Both the position numbers and the translations under genes were made by a program. This document shows, one piece after another, positions 32,528 to 42,348 of a stretch of DNA of 64,000 bases. The stretch is from QQWI01 sp964522015 (GTDB lineage: Bacteria > Bacillota > Clostridia > Peptostreptococcales > Acidaminobacteraceae), in assembly GCA_964522015.1 (NCBI GenBank), contig CAZFST010000004.1, positions 1 to 64,000 of the forward strand, written 5' to 3'. The notes beneath the pieces were generated by a model that was not told where the DNA came from, made no database searches, and was given only the letters and a program-made list of their open reading frames with translations. Each line of letters starts with the position of its first letter. Position 1 is the stretch's first letter.

Positions 32528-35002
32528 TCAGAGTGGGCGTTCATTTCTAAGCATCTTTTCCATATCTACTGCATTTAGAGGCTTGGCAATCAAATAGCCT
32601 TGCACCTCGTCACAACCAAGGTTTGTTAAAAACGCCAGCTCTTCTGGGGTTTCAACTCCCTCTGCAATGGTTTGAAGTCCTAGGTTTTTAGCTAGTAAGA
32701 GGATTGTTTTGATAATGGCTTCATCTTTTTCACTCTGTCCGATGCCGCTAACAAATGATATATCTATTTTTATACGATCAATTGGTAACTCTTTTAATCG
32801 GCTCAGTGAGGAATACTCTGTACCAAAATCATCTATGGATAAGCTGATGCCAATTTCTTTTAGATGTCTTAAAACCTCTTTAATTTGTCCCTTTTGATCC
32901 ATGGCGATACTTTCAGTTAATTCCATTTCAAATTGATTGGGGCGGAGTGAAAACTCTTGGAGAACATCGGAGATAATCTGTATAATATTTGGTTGGTTCA
33001 TCTGGTGGATTGAGAAATTGACTGCCATCCGAATGGGTTTCAGTCCTTTATTCCGCCAGTCTTTTGATTGTTGACAAGCCGTCCGTAAAACCCAAAGTCC
33101 AATGGGTAGAATCAACCGAGTCTTCTCAGCGATTGGGACAAACTTTGAAGGGGGTATAAAGCCCTGTGTGGGGTGGTGCCAACGGAGTAAGGCTTCAACA
33201 CCGTCTATAAGGCCTGTTTTTGTATTGACCTGCGGTTGATAATAAAGGGCCATTTCCCCCCGTTCAATGGCCCTATGCAGATTGTTGATAATGGCCATGG
33301 TTTCTAAGGCACTATCCCTTAAATGTTGTGAACACTTTTGATACTGGTTTTTTCCTCGGTTTTTTGCTTCGTACATGGCCATATCCGCATTTTTCATTAA
33401 GGATTCTACATCATCACCATCAATGGGGTATTGTGCTATGCCCATACTTGAAGTGATATAGTAGGCCTGATCTTTTAACATAAACGGCACTTTAAAACTG
33501 TTAATCACCTTGGTAGCAATCAAATCCAAATTGGATTCATCCTGATATCCGTTGATAAATAAGACGAATTCATCACCGCCAATTCTGCAAACCGTATCAT
33601 TTTTTCTGATACAAGATGTTAATCTTTCGCCGACTTGCTGAAGGAGAATATCCCCTTGCTGATGGCCTAAAGTATCATTGATGACTTTAAAGCCGTCTAG
33701 GTCAATAAAGATTACGCTGAGTAGGGATTCTTTGCGAGAGGCCATTAGAATGCTTTGATTGATTCGATCAGTCAACAAAAGACGATTTGGTAGACCTGTC
33801 AGGTTATCGTGATAAGCTAAATAAGTCACTTCATCTTGAATTAGTTTTCGTTCTTCCATTTCGACTTCTAAGCGCCTATTGGTTATTTGCAGGGCATTCG
33901 TACGATCAATCACCTTAAGTTCTAATGTTTCTTTGGCTTCAGATAAACCGATTTGCAAGGATTGAAGTCCATCTAGCATAAGGTTAAGGGATTCTGATAA
34001 TTGGCTGATTTCATCATTAGAACCACCAATGTTAAGACGATCTGATGGTGATTGATCCTTAACAATGTGTAAAACTTGTTGATTAAGATTGGTGATTCTA
34101 GACAGAACCAACCAGTTCACCGACAGTAGGAGAATGGCCAGTACTATAAAAAGGACCAAAGGCACCACTAATGTAATCAGTGTGACGGTTTGATAACCAA
34201 TACCCATAATGGTTCTTGGTAAATGTGCGCTGATCTCAATATAATTTTCAAATTGTAAATCCGGTAGATAGAGGCGGCCAATGATGTTTTTAGAATCTTT
34301 TACGGTTAAAGTGATTGGGGATGCTAAGATACCTTCAAGGTCTTTGCGATCAGCCGCCAAGATTGTTTGACTCACTAGACTCATATTCTGTCTTTTGCCC
34401 ATGTCTTCTAATGCGATGTCGTCTAGATTGTAAGCGAAGACAACATGTCCTGCCACGGTGCCGGTTTCGTTTGTCTTAAGAATTGGATAAGCGGCAATAA
34501 TTAATGGTTTGTCCTTGATTACCACTATCCCCTTAAAGGAATCGGCGGACTTCTGGTTCTCAAAAATACCAAATGTTTTAATGGCTGCAAAACGGTCTGG
34601 GTCAATGGGGGTGACAATGGATTGAATTCTTTCTTTTCCGTATAAGAGTTTACCTTCTTTATCCACAAACAGGATTAAATCAACGTTATAGTTATCAAAG
34701 TTCTCATCGACTAAATTTTTTTCAATATAATCTTGATTGGCATTTGGATTATTGGCAAAGTCATGGGTATCATCCCAGATTGCCCAGTCATGGGCACTGG
34801 CGCTTACCCTTGCCACCAATTGATCTATTTCACCATTGACTTTGGTCATACTTTCTTTGACTGATATGGTTTCGAAGTCTTCAAAAGCATTGAAATAAAA
34901 GCCTCTTAAGAAGTAGGTCATAAGAGAACTGACAAGGATAAAAATCACCATAAAAATCACTAAAATTTTTAAACGGATGCTTAAGGGTTTTAAGGTTTTC
35001 AT
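32528..35002 (-). CDS. CHASE4-HAMP-GGDEF-EAL membrane c-di-GMP enzyme
   Basis: 824-aa membrane protein. Helix 1 (about 10-32) and helix 2 (about 270-297) flank an extracellular CHASE4 sensor (AHDWAIWDDTHDF...NLVDENFDNYNVD). HAMP and a short coiled coil lead to GGDEF (DNLTGLPNRLLL, CRIGGDEFVLF) and EAL (QPQVNTKTGLIDGVEALLRW, MELTESIAM, SIDDFGTEYSSL, DRIKIDISFV). Both active sites keep their signatures, so it may synthesise and degrade c-di-GMP. It is translated from ATG 35002, overlapping the protease stop by 4 bp, so its signal is probably tied to that secreted protein. Confidence 0.92.
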   Translation of the reverse strand: MKTLKPLSIRLKILVIFMVIFILVSSLMTYFLRGFYFNAFEDFETISVKESMTKVNGEIDQLVARVSASAHDWAIWDDTHDFANNPNANQDYIEKNLVDENFDNYNVDLILFVDKEGKLLYGKERIQSIVTPIDPDRFAAIKTFGIFENQKSADSFKGIVVIKDKPLIIAAYPILKTNETGTVAGHVVFAYNLDDIALEDMGKRQNMSLVSQTILAADRKDLEGILASPITLTVKDSKNIIGRLYLPDLQFENYIEISAHLPRTIMGIGYQTVTLITLVVPLVLFIVLAILLLSVNWLVLSRITNLNQQVLHIVKDQSPSDRLNIGGSNDEISQLSESLNLMLDGLQSLQIGLSEAKETLELKVIDRTNALQITNRRLEVEMEERKLIQDEVTYLAYHDNLTGLPNRLLLTDRINQSILMASRKESLLSVIFIDLDGFKVINDTLGHQQGDILLQQVGERLTSCIRKNDTVCRIGGDEFVLFINGYQDESNLDLIATKVINSFKVPFMLKDQAYYITSSMGIAQYPIDGDDVESLMKNADMAMYEAKNRGKNQYQKCSQHLRDSALETMAIINNLHRAIERGEMALYYQPQVNTKTGLIDGVEALLRWHHPTQGFIPPSKFVPIAEKTRLILPIGLWVLRTACQQSKDWRNKGLKPIRMAVNFSIHQMNQPNIIQIISDVLQEFSLRPNQFEMELTESIAMDQKGQIKEVLRHLKEIGISLSIDDFGTEYSSLSRLKELPIDRIKIDISFVSGIGQSEKDEAIIKTILLLAKNLGLQTIAEGVETPEELAFLTNLGCDEVQGYLIAKPLNAVDMEKMLRNERPL

Positions 35003-37344
35003 CGGAAAATCTCCAGATAATCTGACTCGTACAGCGTACCTGCAAAATCATAGAGCATAAATGTTAAAAGATACTGGGTTGGATCGATTTCAGAATAAAT
35101 AAGTTCAAATGGACTCTTGAGTGTAAACTCAATGCCCCATTCAGTTTCAAAAGCATCTTGACCAAAATAATAGCTGGTATACTTCAGTGCGATTTTATCC
35201 CCTGCTTTTAAAAGGATTAATTTTCTGTCTGGCATATTGGTGGCGCTATCTACCACCCGCCGAGCTCCTAGGATTTCGTAGTAACCCCCTGCTTCCAGTT
35301 TGTCATCATAATGCCAAAGGGCTAGCAAATTTGCTTCCTCCCCATTCAGCTTAAGTGGGATTTCGTACCGGATATAATCTTGGGTATTTTCCAAAATCTG
35401 AAGCATCACCGGCTGTCCCTGCAAAAGGGTCCAAGCCCCATCAAAAGCCGAGGTGAAACGGCCTGGGGAATCCTCATTTATCAAGGCATCATAGCCCAAT
35501 TGTCGGTACCGTTCCCGTCCAGTTTTGATATATTGATGGAGGGATAAATACACATCACTGACTTGATCAATCTGGTTTTCGGGGACCACAAGGGTATACT
35601 GATGCGTGGTGTTATCAGGTCCCTCTATTTTAAAGGTCATAGGTTCTTGGGCAGTCTTGTCCTTTAGTGATCCAGAGAATAGGGTTACAAATTGCAGGAG
35701 GCTACCAGGGAGGTTAAGGCCCTTGTGTATTGGCAGTTGCCAAAAAAAATCCTCCGGTGCTCTGTATGGCAAGTAAAGACTTAGGCCTGAGGCTGTTTGA
35801 TGGATTGGGCCCCTCACTTGAAAACGCACCACGTCTTGAAGGGCCTTTCTCATAGTCTCAATTTGAGCAGGATCATTTGAAGACACCCTGGCTGTGAAAT
35901 CCAATAGATCTACTAGATTAGTGAAACCTTGCTCCTTTGTATTGCCTCCGAAAGACTTACTATCTGCAAGCTCTATTGCAGTTTTGTGTAAACCATCGGG
36001 GGTATTTATTTTTTTGTTGAGGGACGTGAAGAGGGCTGCGACTTGTGCATTTAAGGGGTCCAAGTATTTTAGGGAAAGCAGAGCAAGCGTAATGTCACTT
36101 TCGGTTTCTTGGACTTTTGCCTGCTGTTCAAAACCCTGCGCAGTTGCCTTTAAGAGGTCGGGAATTGGAATTTTGGGGTTTGTGACCAGGTTTTTTAGTA
36201 GTACTTGGTAGTCCCAGCCGTGACCGGGTTCCAGTTCTTGAGAGGCAAGAAGGTAGTCGGTGTAGGGTTTAAGGGTGTTGGCAGTTTCTAGGGAGGACAT
36301 TAAGCAGGCGTCAAATCCTATAAATGAAAAATAGGCTCCTGTGGCTTTTGATGCTTTTGAAAGCGATTGGTCTAGTTCTTTTAGTGTGAGGGCATCCCCA
36401 TCAAACCATTCATCTAGGCCGTACCCAACAATAGGGCCCCCGCCGTGATTCCAAAGAATTAAGCTGTAACGCTTGGCAGGATAGTTTTTAATTCCCCATT
36501 CAAGATAATCGGATAGGGTTTTGGATTCTCCCATGTTGAGTTTAGTCAGGTTTTGAAGTGGTTTTAGGGACCCTTTTTCAACCAGAAAACGCTGGTTGAT
36601 GGCTGGGTTGATTTCTTTGTTTAGCCACTCCTTGGTACCACCGGTTTCAACCAGGATGTTGACTGCTGCTGATGAACCAACGGACATCATTTCTTTCAAA
36701 TCTGAAGTCCCAGCACCACCAATGGTTTTAAGGGTATCGTCGTAGGCGCTTTCTAGATCACTACCATTTAGATACACGAGTAGGGTCATTTCGTCTAGGG
36801 CATTATAGTCGCTTGTTTCTATGGTGACCCGGTTTAAAGTTGATTCAAACCCAACGGCACTTTTAAGATTTTCTGCTACAAATCTCACTGGTACCATCAC
36901 ACGACCATCTATTAATATAGCTTGGGTATCCATGGTTCTGAGTTGTTGATTGACCAGTATATTTTTTTTGTTGATAGGCATTTCAATGTTTATGCCTGAC
37001 ATTTGTATTTGTACGGTTTGAGTACTTTCTTGCCATGTGACTGTAGCCCCTAGGGCTTCTGTCACAAATCGGACAGGGACCATGGTTCTAAAATCCCCAT
37101 TGACAAAGGGCTGGGCATCTGGAAAAGTAACGGGCTTTCCATTGACAAAAAGGCTGAGATCTGGAGTATATAGGGATGTTGTGTTTGTAGCGAGGGCACT
37201 GAGGGGGGAGCAGGCGGCTATCATAACTACGACGATTAAAGCGACTTTAAGCTGAGTAAAGATTGGTTGAGAAGCATACAGCAATCTGGCCATGGTTCCT
37301 ATGGAATGAAAGTGCAATTGTCTTTTTTTATTGGATTTAGTCAT
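34999..37344 (-). CDS. Secreted clostripain-family (C11) protease with stalk domains
   Basis: 781-aa exported protein. A hydrophobic segment near residues 35-55 follows a long basic N-terminus. Two copper-amine-oxidase-N-like stalk repeats come next (LSLFVNGKPVTFPDAQPFVNGDFRTMVPVRFVTEALGATVTW and the ILIDGRVMVPVRFVAENL half). The C11 peptidase has the catalytic His in LILWNHGGG and Cys in FIGFDACLMSS; it should cut after Arg or Lys. A C-terminal beta-rich region follows. The start is ATG 37344 with AAGGAG 9 nt upstream; the TTG at 37362 lies in that site. It overlaps the CHASE4 gene by 4 bp. Confidence 0.88.
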   Translation of the reverse strand: MTKSNKKRQLHFHSIGTMARLLYASQPIFTQLKVALIVVVMIAACSPLSALATNTTSLYTPDLSLFVNGKPVTFPDAQPFVNGDFRTMVPVRFVTEALGATVTWQESTQTVQIQMSGINIEMPINKKNILVNQQLRTMDTQAILIDGRVMVPVRFVAENLKSAVGFESTLNRVTIETSDYNALDEMTLLVYLNGSDLESAYDDTLKTIGGAGTSDLKEMMSVGSSAAVNILVETGGTKEWLNKEINPAINQRFLVEKGSLKPLQNLTKLNMGESKTLSDYLEWGIKNYPAKRYSLILWNHGGGPIVGYGLDEWFDGDALTLKELDQSLSKASKATGAYFSFIGFDACLMSSLETANTLKPYTDYLLASQELEPGHGWDYQVLLKNLVTNPKIPIPDLLKATAQGFEQQAKVQETESDITLALLSLKYLDPLNAQVAALFTSLNKKINTPDGLHKTAIELADSKSFGGNTKEQGFTNLVDLLDFTARVSSNDPAQIETMRKALQDVVRFQVRGPIHQTASGLSLYLPYRAPEDFFWQLPIHKGLNLPGSLLQFVTLFSGSLKDKTAQEPMTFKIEGPDNTTHQYTLVVPENQIDQVSDVYLSLHQYIKTGRERYRQLGYDALINEDSPGRFTSAFDGAWTLLQGQPVMLQILENTQDYIRYEIPLKLNGEEANLLALWHYDDKLEAGGYYEILGARRVVDSATNMPDRKLILLKAGDKIALKYTSYYFGQDAFETEWGIEFTLKSPFELIYSEIDPTQYLLTFMLYDFAGTLYESDYLEIFR

Positions 37345-37385
37345 TGCATCAATCTCCTTCAATTTTGGGGTAGGGGGGAAAGGGT

Positions 37386-37412
37386 AAAAAAAAGGGCTAC
37401 TTTTTATAGTAG
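37386..37412 (-). terminator. Terminator of the deacetylase gene
   Basis: On the minus strand CTACT-ATAAAA-AGTAG is followed by CCC and a run of eight T. The stop codon lies in the stem. It probably separates the deacetylase from the protease gene. Confidence 0.6.
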
Positions 37413-38842
37413 ACCTGATCTTTTGGTCCTTTTGGGGTTATACCCAAAAGTGATTCGACTGTAACACATTCATAACCCATCTCTGTTAAGCCTTTTAAAA
37501 TAGCCGGTAATGCTTGAACCGTTGCACCGTGGATATCGTGGAGAACAACGATGGAGCCATCTTGTACATGTTCCAGTACGTGTGTTGCTATCTTTTGTGG
37601 ATTTTTTGATTTCCAATCCTCAGGATCAACGGACCATTGGATGAGGGGCATATCAATCCACTTTTGAATTTCTTGGTTAAATCGTCCGAAGGGGACACGG
37701 ACATAAAAGGGCTTCATGCCGGTCTGTGCTAAAAAGGCGTCTTGGGTTAACTGTATTTGTTGTTTGACACCGTATTCATTCATCGCTGTAAATTTAGGAT
37801 GACCCCAACTATGACTGCCAATGCCATGACCTTCTGCTATCACTCGCTTCACGATAGCAGCGTTGGGAGCAACCCGATTGCCTAGCATAAAAAAGGTGGC
37901 TTCAGAATTATATTGCTTTAAGATGTCCAATATTTGAGGGGTGAATTTAGGGTGGGGACCATCATCAAAGGTTAAAGCGACTCTTTTTTTATAAACGCTA
38001 TCAGGATCCGCCTTTCCAGTGGCCACTAAAGCAGGGGGTTCAAAATAGGTTGATTCGTTGGCAGCTGGCAGGAGTTCTGGCTCTGTAATTGGCTTTATAA
38101 TGGGACGATAATCCTTTGAAAATGCCTGGGTATTAAGAGATAGAAGATCTTTAAAATCAGAAGCATTCAGTATAATCTCTTGTGCTCCATTTTGTCCTTG
38201 GCCAATTTGTCCGCTATTAAATATGAAATGTAGACCATCTGACTGATAGGTAAAGCAATTATAGTTTTGGATGAAGGGCAAGGTGCCTTCTTGAAGCCAG
38301 ACAGGATCAATCTCCAATGTGTTTCTAGAATGCAATAACTTTTGATAGGCTAAGGGGCTGATAATTTCTAAAAAATCTGGGCTATTAGAGAAAAGCTCAT
38401 CTAAAGAAACCATATCACCTGAATGGCGGTTAAAGTTAAAGGTGTGTCTTTCTTCGTAGACATCGACGCCGCCTAGTTTAGCTTTTTCTGTAAATATAAT
38501 GGCGACAGCATCATCAGTATCGGTTACGACTCTAAAATCTAGGCTGTAGTGCCCTTCGATGGGGGTGCCATTAGTAGGATAAGCATCAAGCAAATCATCC
38601 TTGAATTTGATGATGCGGCTAACGATAAAACTATAAAGTGTATCATCTATTTGAAGTTGATTTGTAACCGGATAATGGATGTTTAAAGTGTAATCTTTGT
38701 GACTTTCGCTAATGGTCTCAATTTCTATTGAGCTCGTGTTTGTTAAAATAGGTGGTTGGGAATCAGCTTGAACATCACAAGCTACCATTAAGCCTGCAAA
38801 AGACAACACCAATAGGGCTAAAAGCAAGGTTTTTATTTTCAA
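37397..38842 (-). CDS. PdaC-like lipoprotein polysaccharide deacetylase
   Basis: 481-aa probable lipoprotein: signal peptide with LMVAC lipobox at about residues 18-22, then a DUF4163/DUF3298-like region (about 40-250) as in B. subtilis PdaC, and a C-terminal NodB deacetylase. NodB motifs are ALTFDDGPHPKFTPQ (Asp-Asp), GSHSWGHPKF (metal His pair), RVPFGRFN and IVVLHDIHG. It should remove N-acetyl groups from peptidoglycan or another cell-wall glycan, giving lysozyme resistance or remodelling. The start is ATG 38842. It is transcribed separately from the helicase upstream. Confidence 0.9.
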   Translation of the reverse strand: MKIKTLLLALLVLSFAGLMVACDVQADSQPPILTNTSSIEIETISESHKDYTLNIHYPVTNQLQIDDTLYSFIVSRIIKFKDDLLDAYPTNGTPIEGHYSLDFRVVTDTDDAVAIIFTEKAKLGGVDVYEERHTFNFNRHSGDMVSLDELFSNSPDFLEIISPLAYQKLLHSRNTLEIDPVWLQEGTLPFIQNYNCFTYQSDGLHFIFNSGQIGQGQNGAQEIILNASDFKDLLSLNTQAFSKDYRPIIKPITEPELLPAANESTYFEPPALVATGKADPDSVYKKRVALTFDDGPHPKFTPQILDILKQYNSEATFFMLGNRVAPNAAIVKRVIAEGHGIGSHSWGHPKFTAMNEYGVKQQIQLTQDAFLAQTGMKPFYVRVPFGRFNQEIQKWIDMPLIQWSVDPEDWKSKNPQKIATHVLEHVQDGSIVVLHDIHGATVQALPAILKGLTEMGYECVTVESLLGITPKGPKDQVYYKK

Positions 38843-38967
38843 AGGGGCTACCTCATTGATTTCTTATGTGAGGTTTGGACGTCAAAAAGCAAGGATGGCA
38901 TCCAAACGATTTAGACCCATTATATCAGAAAAAAGTGAAAACGGGGTAGCATCGTTAAAAAAAAGAC

Positions 38968-39005
38968 AAAAAAAACGAAGGTAATTATGTTACCATCGTT
39001 TTTTT
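38968..39005. terminator. Terminator of the DEAD-box helicase operon
   Basis: On the minus strand AACGATGGTAA-CATAA-TTACCTTCGTT is followed by T8. The helicase stop lies in the stem, and A-runs on the other side make it potentially bidirectional. Confidence 0.88.
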
Positions 39006-40204
39006 CTTGATGACTTATGTGAAGGTTTAGAATCTTGATTTTTAGGTTCTCGTTGTTGACGGTCTTGACCTTTACGATTTTCTTCTTCAAAAACTGCCCC
39101 AAAGGTGGTAAAGGGTAGCTTTTTACCGATGGTTTTTTCAATGGCACTCAGAATGGCTTGATCTTTTGGTGCGGCAAAGGTAAAGGCGATGCCCGTTTCT
39201 CCCATCCGGCCTGTGCGACCAATCCTATGAATATAAGTTTCTGGCGTCTCTGGGATATCGTAATTGTAGATATGGGTAATGCTATTGACATCAATCCCTC
39301 TAGCAGCCACATCAGTAGTGATTAGGAACTGAAATTTGGCATTTCTAAAACCCTTCATGGTTGTTTGACGAGCGGCTTGTGACATATCCCCATGGAGCTT
39401 AGCCAAAGAAAAACCCAGTTGTAGTAAATCTCCTTCTAGTTGATCGGCTCGCCGCTTTGTTCTACAAAAGATGATACCTAAGAACGGATTGGTTTGTCTG
39501 AGGGTTTCAACCAGTGCTGCTTGTTTATTGCGATCGCTGGATTTGATAACACTTTGGGTGATGGTTTCCAGTGTGATGGTGGCTTTTTTTGCCGTGAACT
39601 CAAGTGGCGATGTCATAAAGCGGTAGCCAAGTTTTTTAACTTTGCTGTCAAGGGTGGCAGAAAAGCAAAGCAGTTGCTTATCTTTATTGGTCTTCTTAAG
39701 AATATGCTCAACTTCGTCTTTAAAACCCACCAATAGCATTTGATCGGCTTCATCTAAAACGCAGACTTGAAGGTGAGATAAATCCACGGTGCCACGGGCA
39801 ATGTGGTCGATTAAGCGGCCAGGAGTAGCAATCACTAAATTGACAGAACGCTTGAGACGTTTCAATTGGGTTTGCAGGTCTTGGCCACCGTAGACGGCTA
39901 AAATAGAGGTGTCAGTTGCCACGGCAAGATGTTTTGCCACTTCTGTAATTTGAAGTGCTAGTTCCCGGGTGGGAGTCAAAATAAGCCCTTGTATGTGGTC
40001 GCTACCAGAGGTGAACTGCTGAAACATGGGCAATAAAAATGCCAATGTTTTACCCGTACCTGTTTGGGCCTCTGCCAGAATATCATTGCCCGCTAAGATT
40101 GGGGGAATGGTCAGGACCTGAATTGGTGTAGGCTCCACGATTCTTAGGGTGTCCAGGGTATTCATGATGGCTGGTTTAAAATGAAACTGCTTGAATTGGT
40201 TCAA
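38990..40204 (-). CDS. DEAD-box ATP-dependent RNA helicase
   Basis: 404-aa RNA helicase for ribosome assembly or RNA turnover. Motifs in order: Q motif (FHFKPAIMNTLDTLRIVEPTPIQ), motif I AQTGTGKT, Ia PTRELALQI, Ib TPGRLID, II VLDEADQML, III SATLDS, and VI HRIGRTGRMG. A short basic tail, QDRQQREPKNQDSKPSHKSSRKKRW, is split by hydrophilic residues and probably contacts RNA. The start is TTG 40204 with AAAGGA 8 nt upstream, overlapping the transporter stop as TTGA. Confidence 0.94.
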   Translation of the reverse strand: MNQFKQFHFKPAIMNTLDTLRIVEPTPIQVLTIPPILAGNDILAEAQTGTGKTLAFLLPMFQQFTSGSDHIQGLILTPTRELALQITEVAKHLAVATDTSILAVYGGQDLQTQLKRLKRSVNLVIATPGRLIDHIARGTVDLSHLQVCVLDEADQMLLVGFKDEVEHILKKTNKDKQLLCFSATLDSKVKKLGYRFMTSPLEFTAKKATITLETITQSVIKSSDRNKQAALVETLRQTNPFLGIIFCRTKRRADQLEGDLLQLGFSLAKLHGDMSQAARQTTMKGFRNAKFQFLITTDVAARGIDVNSITHIYNYDIPETPETYIHRIGRTGRMGETGIAFTFAAPKDQAILSAIEKTIGKKLPFTTFGAVFEEENRKGQDRQQREPKNQDSKPSHKSSRKKRW

Positions 40205-41121
40205 GGTGTGTCCTTTCTTTGGTGCTTAAAATTGATGCCTTTTTCGCTGATATAGACCCCAATAAGAATGAAGGCGCAGCCTAAGAGCATCAAGGATGTG
40301 ATTTTTTCTTTTAAGACTAATCCGGAAGCTACCATTGTAAAGAGGGGCATCAGGTAGATATAAGAGCTGGTCTTTACGGCGCCGATGTACCTGATTGAAA
40401 GACTCCAAAAGACATAGCACATACCAGAGGCAATAAGGCCTAAAAAGCTTAAGTGAAACCAATTTTGATTTTGAGTAATGCTGGCTAAGTCTAAGCCACC
40501 TTCAAAGGTAAAGAGGGCCAAAAGACCAATGATGATGCCATAGAAAAAAGTCCGTCTTGTTAAAAAGAGTGGAGAGTACTTGTGATCCATTCGTTTGATG
40601 GAGAGTGAATAGAAGGCCCAAATCATGGCTGATAGAATGGCCAGTAAATCCCCAAAAGGATTGACTTTAAGGTAAACTTGACCATTAAAGATGACTAAGG
40701 CAACGCCGATCATGGCAGCAAAAAAACCTAATAGGAGCTTGAGCTGAAATTTTTCGTCGTGGGTAAAAACATGGGCCACCAGGGCCACAAACAAAGGGGC
40801 AGAAGCCAAGATTAAACCGGTATTGGAGACGGTGGTATAAATAAGAGCTGTGTTTTCAAGTAAAAAGTAACCGGCAACCCCAGTAAAACCCGCTAAAAAG
40901 AAGTTCATTTCTTCTTTAATCGTTTTTACTTTGTAGAACTTTGGATGAATAAGCCATAAACCGATATAGGCTAAGCTAAACCGAAGGGCCATAATGGCCA
41001 AGGGGGTAAAGTCTTCAAGGAGCAGCTTGGTGGACACAAATGTAACCCCCCATACAAAAGCGGTGAAGAGGGCCAATAAATGTCCCAATAGGGGCTTTGA
41101 AAAGGTTGCAGAAGATTTCAT
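40201..41121 (-). CDS. DMT-superfamily (EamA) transporter
   Basis: 306-aa membrane protein with ten predicted helices in two EamA repeats; the first includes ALFTAFVWGVTFVSTKLLLEDF and the second AILSAMIWAFYSLSIKRMD. Members export amino acids, nucleotides or other metabolites; the substrate is unknown. The start is ATG 41121 with GAGGTG 8 nt upstream; the GTG at 41130 lies within that site. It is coupled to the helicase gene. Confidence 0.89.
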   Translation of the reverse strand: MKSSATFSKPLLGHLLALFTAFVWGVTFVSTKLLLEDFTPLAIMALRFSLAYIGLWLIHPKFYKVKTIKEEMNFFLAGFTGVAGYFLLENTALIYTTVSNTGLILASAPLFVALVAHVFTHDEKFQLKLLLGFFAAMIGVALVIFNGQVYLKVNPFGDLLAILSAMIWAFYSLSIKRMDHKYSPLFLTRRTFFYGIIIGLLALFTFEGGLDLASITQNQNWFHLSFLGLIASGMCYVFWSLSIRYIGAVKTSSYIYLMPLFTMVASGLVLKEKITSLMLLGCAFILIGVYISEKGINFKHQRKDTP

Positions 41122-41238
41122 AAAGGTCACACCTCAGACTTCCTATTTTAATGTAATTGATGGACAATTTCTGTTATGATGATATCAGATATGTGTATCA
41201 AAATCAGATAAAGGTATTAAAATCAGAGAGGATTATCA

Positions 41239-42009
41239 ATGGATAAAAAATACAGAGATTTAAACAATGACAGTAATAAAAAAAGTAAAGAGCTACGAAT
41301 GGCTATTATATCAGATATCCATAGCAATGCCAATGCACTTGAAGCAGTTTTAGCAGATATCGTGGTAATGGACTGTCACGAGGTGATCAACCTTGGGGAT
41401 GCCATTGCCATTGGTCCAGATCCTGAGCGGGTTATGGGCATTTTGGTGGCCAGACGGATTGCATCTGTATTAGGCAACCACGAACAATACTTTTTAGAAG
41501 GTACAAAGGCCTTTCCAAAAATGGAACCCGGTGAACGGGCCCATCAAGACTGGGTTAAAGCCCAACTGGGAGAGCCATTTATTCCTGTTATGAGCGAGTT
41601 GCCCCTACAAATTATTCAGTATACAGATGGTCTAGAGCTATCGTTTTTGCATTATGCTTTTGCGCAAAATGACCAAGGAATGGAGCGATTTTCCTCTGTT
41701 TTAAAACCTCAAACACCGGAGGGGCTAGCGGCCCTCTTTACGGTCAAGGGACCTGGGATCACTTTTTTTGGCCATTCCCACGAATCCTGTGATCTAGTAG
41801 ACCCAATCACTAAGCACCGGTTTATCAATCCGGGAGCCCTTGGTTGCTCAAGTGATAATTTGGCCCGTTACTGCATTGTGACTTTTAATGATGGTCAAGT
41901 GACAACTGAGTTCAGAGAGGTGCCTTATAATAAGCAGCAGGTGATGGATCGTCTTTTTTCTAGAGCGGTGCCGGAGCGAGAAGTGCTGGTTAAGGCTTTT
42001 TATTCGTGA
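41239..42009 (+). CDS. Calcineurin-like metallophosphoesterase
   Basis: 256-aa phosphoesterase with the full metal site: ISDIHSNANALEAVL (Asp, His), INLGDAIAIGPDP (Gly-Asp), VLGNHEQYFLEG (Asn-His) and FFGHSHESCD (His). The fold resembles YfcE/MJ0936-type phosphodiesterases; the substrate is unknown. AGAGAGG precedes ATG 41239; the first 20 residues are charged and poorly conserved in style, so a start at the Met just before AIISDIH is possible. The following small gene may overlap its end. Confidence 0.88.
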   Translation: MDKKYRDLNNDSNKKSKELRMAIISDIHSNANALEAVLADIVVMDCHEVINLGDAIAIGPDPERVMGILVARRIASVLGNHEQYFLEGTKAFPKMEPGERAHQDWVKAQLGEPFIPVMSELPLQIIQYTDGLELSFLHYAFAQNDQGMERFSSVLKPQTPEGLAALFTVKGPGITFFGHSHESCDLVDPITKHRFINPGALGCSSDNLARYCIVTFNDGQVTTEFREVPYNKQQVMDRLFSRAVPEREVLVKAFYS

Positions 42010-42032
42010 AGTTAATGGAAAGGGTGGTAGGT

Positions 42033-42296
42033 ATGTCTAAAGTTAATAAAGAAATTGAAACGCCGAAGGCACAGAATTATGATCCAGAAATGGATGAGAA
42101 GGAATTGGTTAAGAAAATTGTGATTCATGAGGTCTACAGTACGGGTTACAAATTGAAGTTAGCGGCTATCTTGGCTGGCAAGGGCGCTGTCTTGGCAGGA
42201 AAAGGTGCTGCCATCGCCGGTAAGGGAATTGCCCATGGGGCAAAGATGCTGGCTGAGAAAATGAAGGCTGAAAAGGCTAAGAAGAAAGATTGGTAG
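42033..42296 (+). CDS. Small protein with Gly-zipper-like repeats
   Basis: 87-aa unrecognised protein. An acidic N-terminal half (EIETPKAQNYDPEMDEKELVKK, broken by Pro/Tyr) precedes three LAGKGA-type repeats, ILAGKGAVLAGKGAAIAGKG, then a basic Lys-rich tail. The small-residue periodicity resembles a glycine zipper that could pack in a membrane or oligomerise; the lysines make a simple transmembrane helix unlikely. GGGTGG lies 5 nt before ATG 42033. An in-frame GTG at 42006 overlaps the phosphoesterase end. A terminator follows, so the two genes form a unit. Confidence 0.7.
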   Translation: MSKVNKEIETPKAQNYDPEMDEKELVKKIVIHEVYSTGYKLKLAAILAGKGAVLAGKGAAIAGKGIAHGAKMLAEKMKAEKAKKKDW

Positions 42297-42316
42297 CAAT
42301 CGAAGGATAATAATGT

Positions 42317-42348
42317 AAAAACGTCACTTAAAAAGGTGGCGTTTTTTT
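42317..42348 (+). terminator. Terminator after the small-protein gene
   Basis: AAAAACGTCACTT-AAAAA-GGTGGCGTTTTTTT, a stem with one G-T pair and a long T-run. Confidence 0.88.
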
